36,724 bases of DNA from Gammaproteobacteria bacterium (GTDB taxonomy: Bacteria > Pseudomonadota > Gammaproteobacteria > Poriferisulfidales > Oxydemutatoraceae), in NCBI GenBank assembly GCA_028817225.1, contig JAPPQC010000039.1, positions 1-36,724 of the forward strand, in the 5' to 3' direction. Positions 36,302-36,724 of this stretch are shown piece by piece. How positions within the stretch are numbered: the stretch's first letter is position 1; every line of letters begins with the position of its first letter. The position numbers were made by a program, and so were the translations under genes. The notes under the pieces are model-generated. The model searched no databases, was not told the origin of the DNA, and was given only the letters and a program-made list of their open reading frames with translations.

Positions 36302-36724
36302 ATGGACAACAGGGAAATTATCAGACGATTTGAACAGATGTGGTGTGAGGGCGACCACGCGATTGCAAACGAGATTATGGCCGGGAATGTTACATTCAGA
36401 AGTTCGCTGGGGGTGACCAACTCGGGGCTGGACCGCTTTATTGACTACATTGACGGGGTTCGCAAGGCGCTGGAAAACTTCCGCTGCGAACTTGATGACA
36501 TGATTTCGGAAGGAAACAAGATCGCGGCGAAGATGCTTTTCTACGGCAAGCACAGAAACCCGATGTTCGGCGTGGAGGCGACGGGCAAGATCATCAAGTG
36601 GGACGCGATTGCGCTCTTTGAGATTCGCGACGGGAAGATTCAGTCGCTGTGGTTTCTGGGCGATGTGGACGGGATACGGAGACAGTTGATGCCGGAGGGG
36701 AGTGAGCAGGCGGGGTGGAGGTGA
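36302..36724 (+). CDS. NTF2/SnoaL-like small protein
   Basis: This 140-aa protein has the NTF2-like cone fold pattern: an N-terminal helix (NREIIRRFEQMWCEGD), VTFRSSLG, a helix with FIDYIDGVRKALENFRCELDDMISEGNKIAAKMLFYGKH-like strands, and EIRDGKIQSLWFLGDVDG at the end. Members include ester cyclases, hydrolases and binding proteins, so no reaction can be assigned. ATG 36302 has GGGAGG upstream. An in-frame ATG at 36215, just after a TATAAT box, would add 29 basic residues. The gene ends exactly at the window edge with TGA. Confidence 0.8.
   Translation: MDNREIIRRFEQMWCEGDHAIANEIMAGNVTFRSSLGVTNSGLDRFIDYIDGVRKALENFRCELDDMISEGNKIAAKMLFYGKHRNPMFGVEATGKIIKWDAIALFEIRDGKIQSLWFLGDVDGIRRQLMPEGSEQAGWR

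Overview
The window is high-GC chromosomal DNA from what looks like a sulfur-oxidizing gammaproteobacterium. The evidence is gene content and order: mfd followed by csiV, sdhE-ygfX next to sdhCDAB, a YqiB-type DUF1249 gene, zapE, pgpA, rnhB-dnaE and accA-tilS. It also carries flavocytochrome c sulfide dehydrogenase (fccAB), a tetraheme NapC/NirT-type cytochrome, an ETHE1-type persulfide dioxygenase and a cytochrome c4. I cannot name the species. An uncultured, possibly host-associated sulfur oxidizer would fit, but that is inference.

Layout. 1-2.9 kb (+): tail of an unknown gene, tetraheme cytochrome, fccA, fccB, then a strong terminator with an mfd promoter laid over it. 2.9-7.0 kb (+): mfd and csiV, translationally coupled. 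7.1-10.8 kb (-): an accessory island of visibly lower GC. In transcription order it holds an array of six 40-bp-spaced palindromes, a Fic AMP-transferase, a 155-aa protein of unknown function, the toxin DarT and its antitoxin DarG. 10.85-21.3 kb (-): a dense housekeeping run accA-tilS-pyrG-kdsA-eno-ribB-ribH-(nusB-thiL fusion)-pgpA-gltX, many genes overlapping by 1-8 nt. 21.5-24.3 kb (+): zapE, purC, bioD. 24.3-27.1 kb: persulfide dioxygenase (-), ibaG (+), cytochrome c4 (-), malate dehydrogenase (+). 27.2-31.9 kb (-): sdhC-sdhD-sdhA-sdhB-sdhE-ygfX-DUF1249. 32.0-36.2 kb (-): rnhB-dnaE. 36.3 kb to the end (+): an NTF2/SnoaL-like protein.

How the genes work together. FccAB oxidizes sulfide in the periplasm, and the c-type cytochromes can carry the electrons onward. 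The ETHE1-like enzyme would oxidize persulfide inside the cell. SdhE flavinylates SdhA, encoded a few genes upstream. The accA-gltX run supplies lipid, CTP, KDO, riboflavin, thiamine-diphosphate and tRNA functions.

Most interesting points. (1) The palindrome array heads a possible fic-unknown-darT-darG operon, a candidate composite defence or toxin-antitoxin locus that joins AMPylation and DNA ADP-ribosylation. (2) Gene ends in this genome carry many small tandem duplications: 54 bp at sdhE/ygfX, 11 bp at purC/bioD, about 72 bp at the bioD 3' end, 45 bp in the csiV signal peptide, 18 bp in purC and 12 bp in rnhB. (3) nusB and thiL are fused in frame. (4) Several genes have a TATAAT-like box 7-10 nt before the start codon and no Shine-Dalgarno sequence, which suggests leaderless mRNAs. 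No tRNA, rRNA, insertion sequence or CRISPR was recognised.
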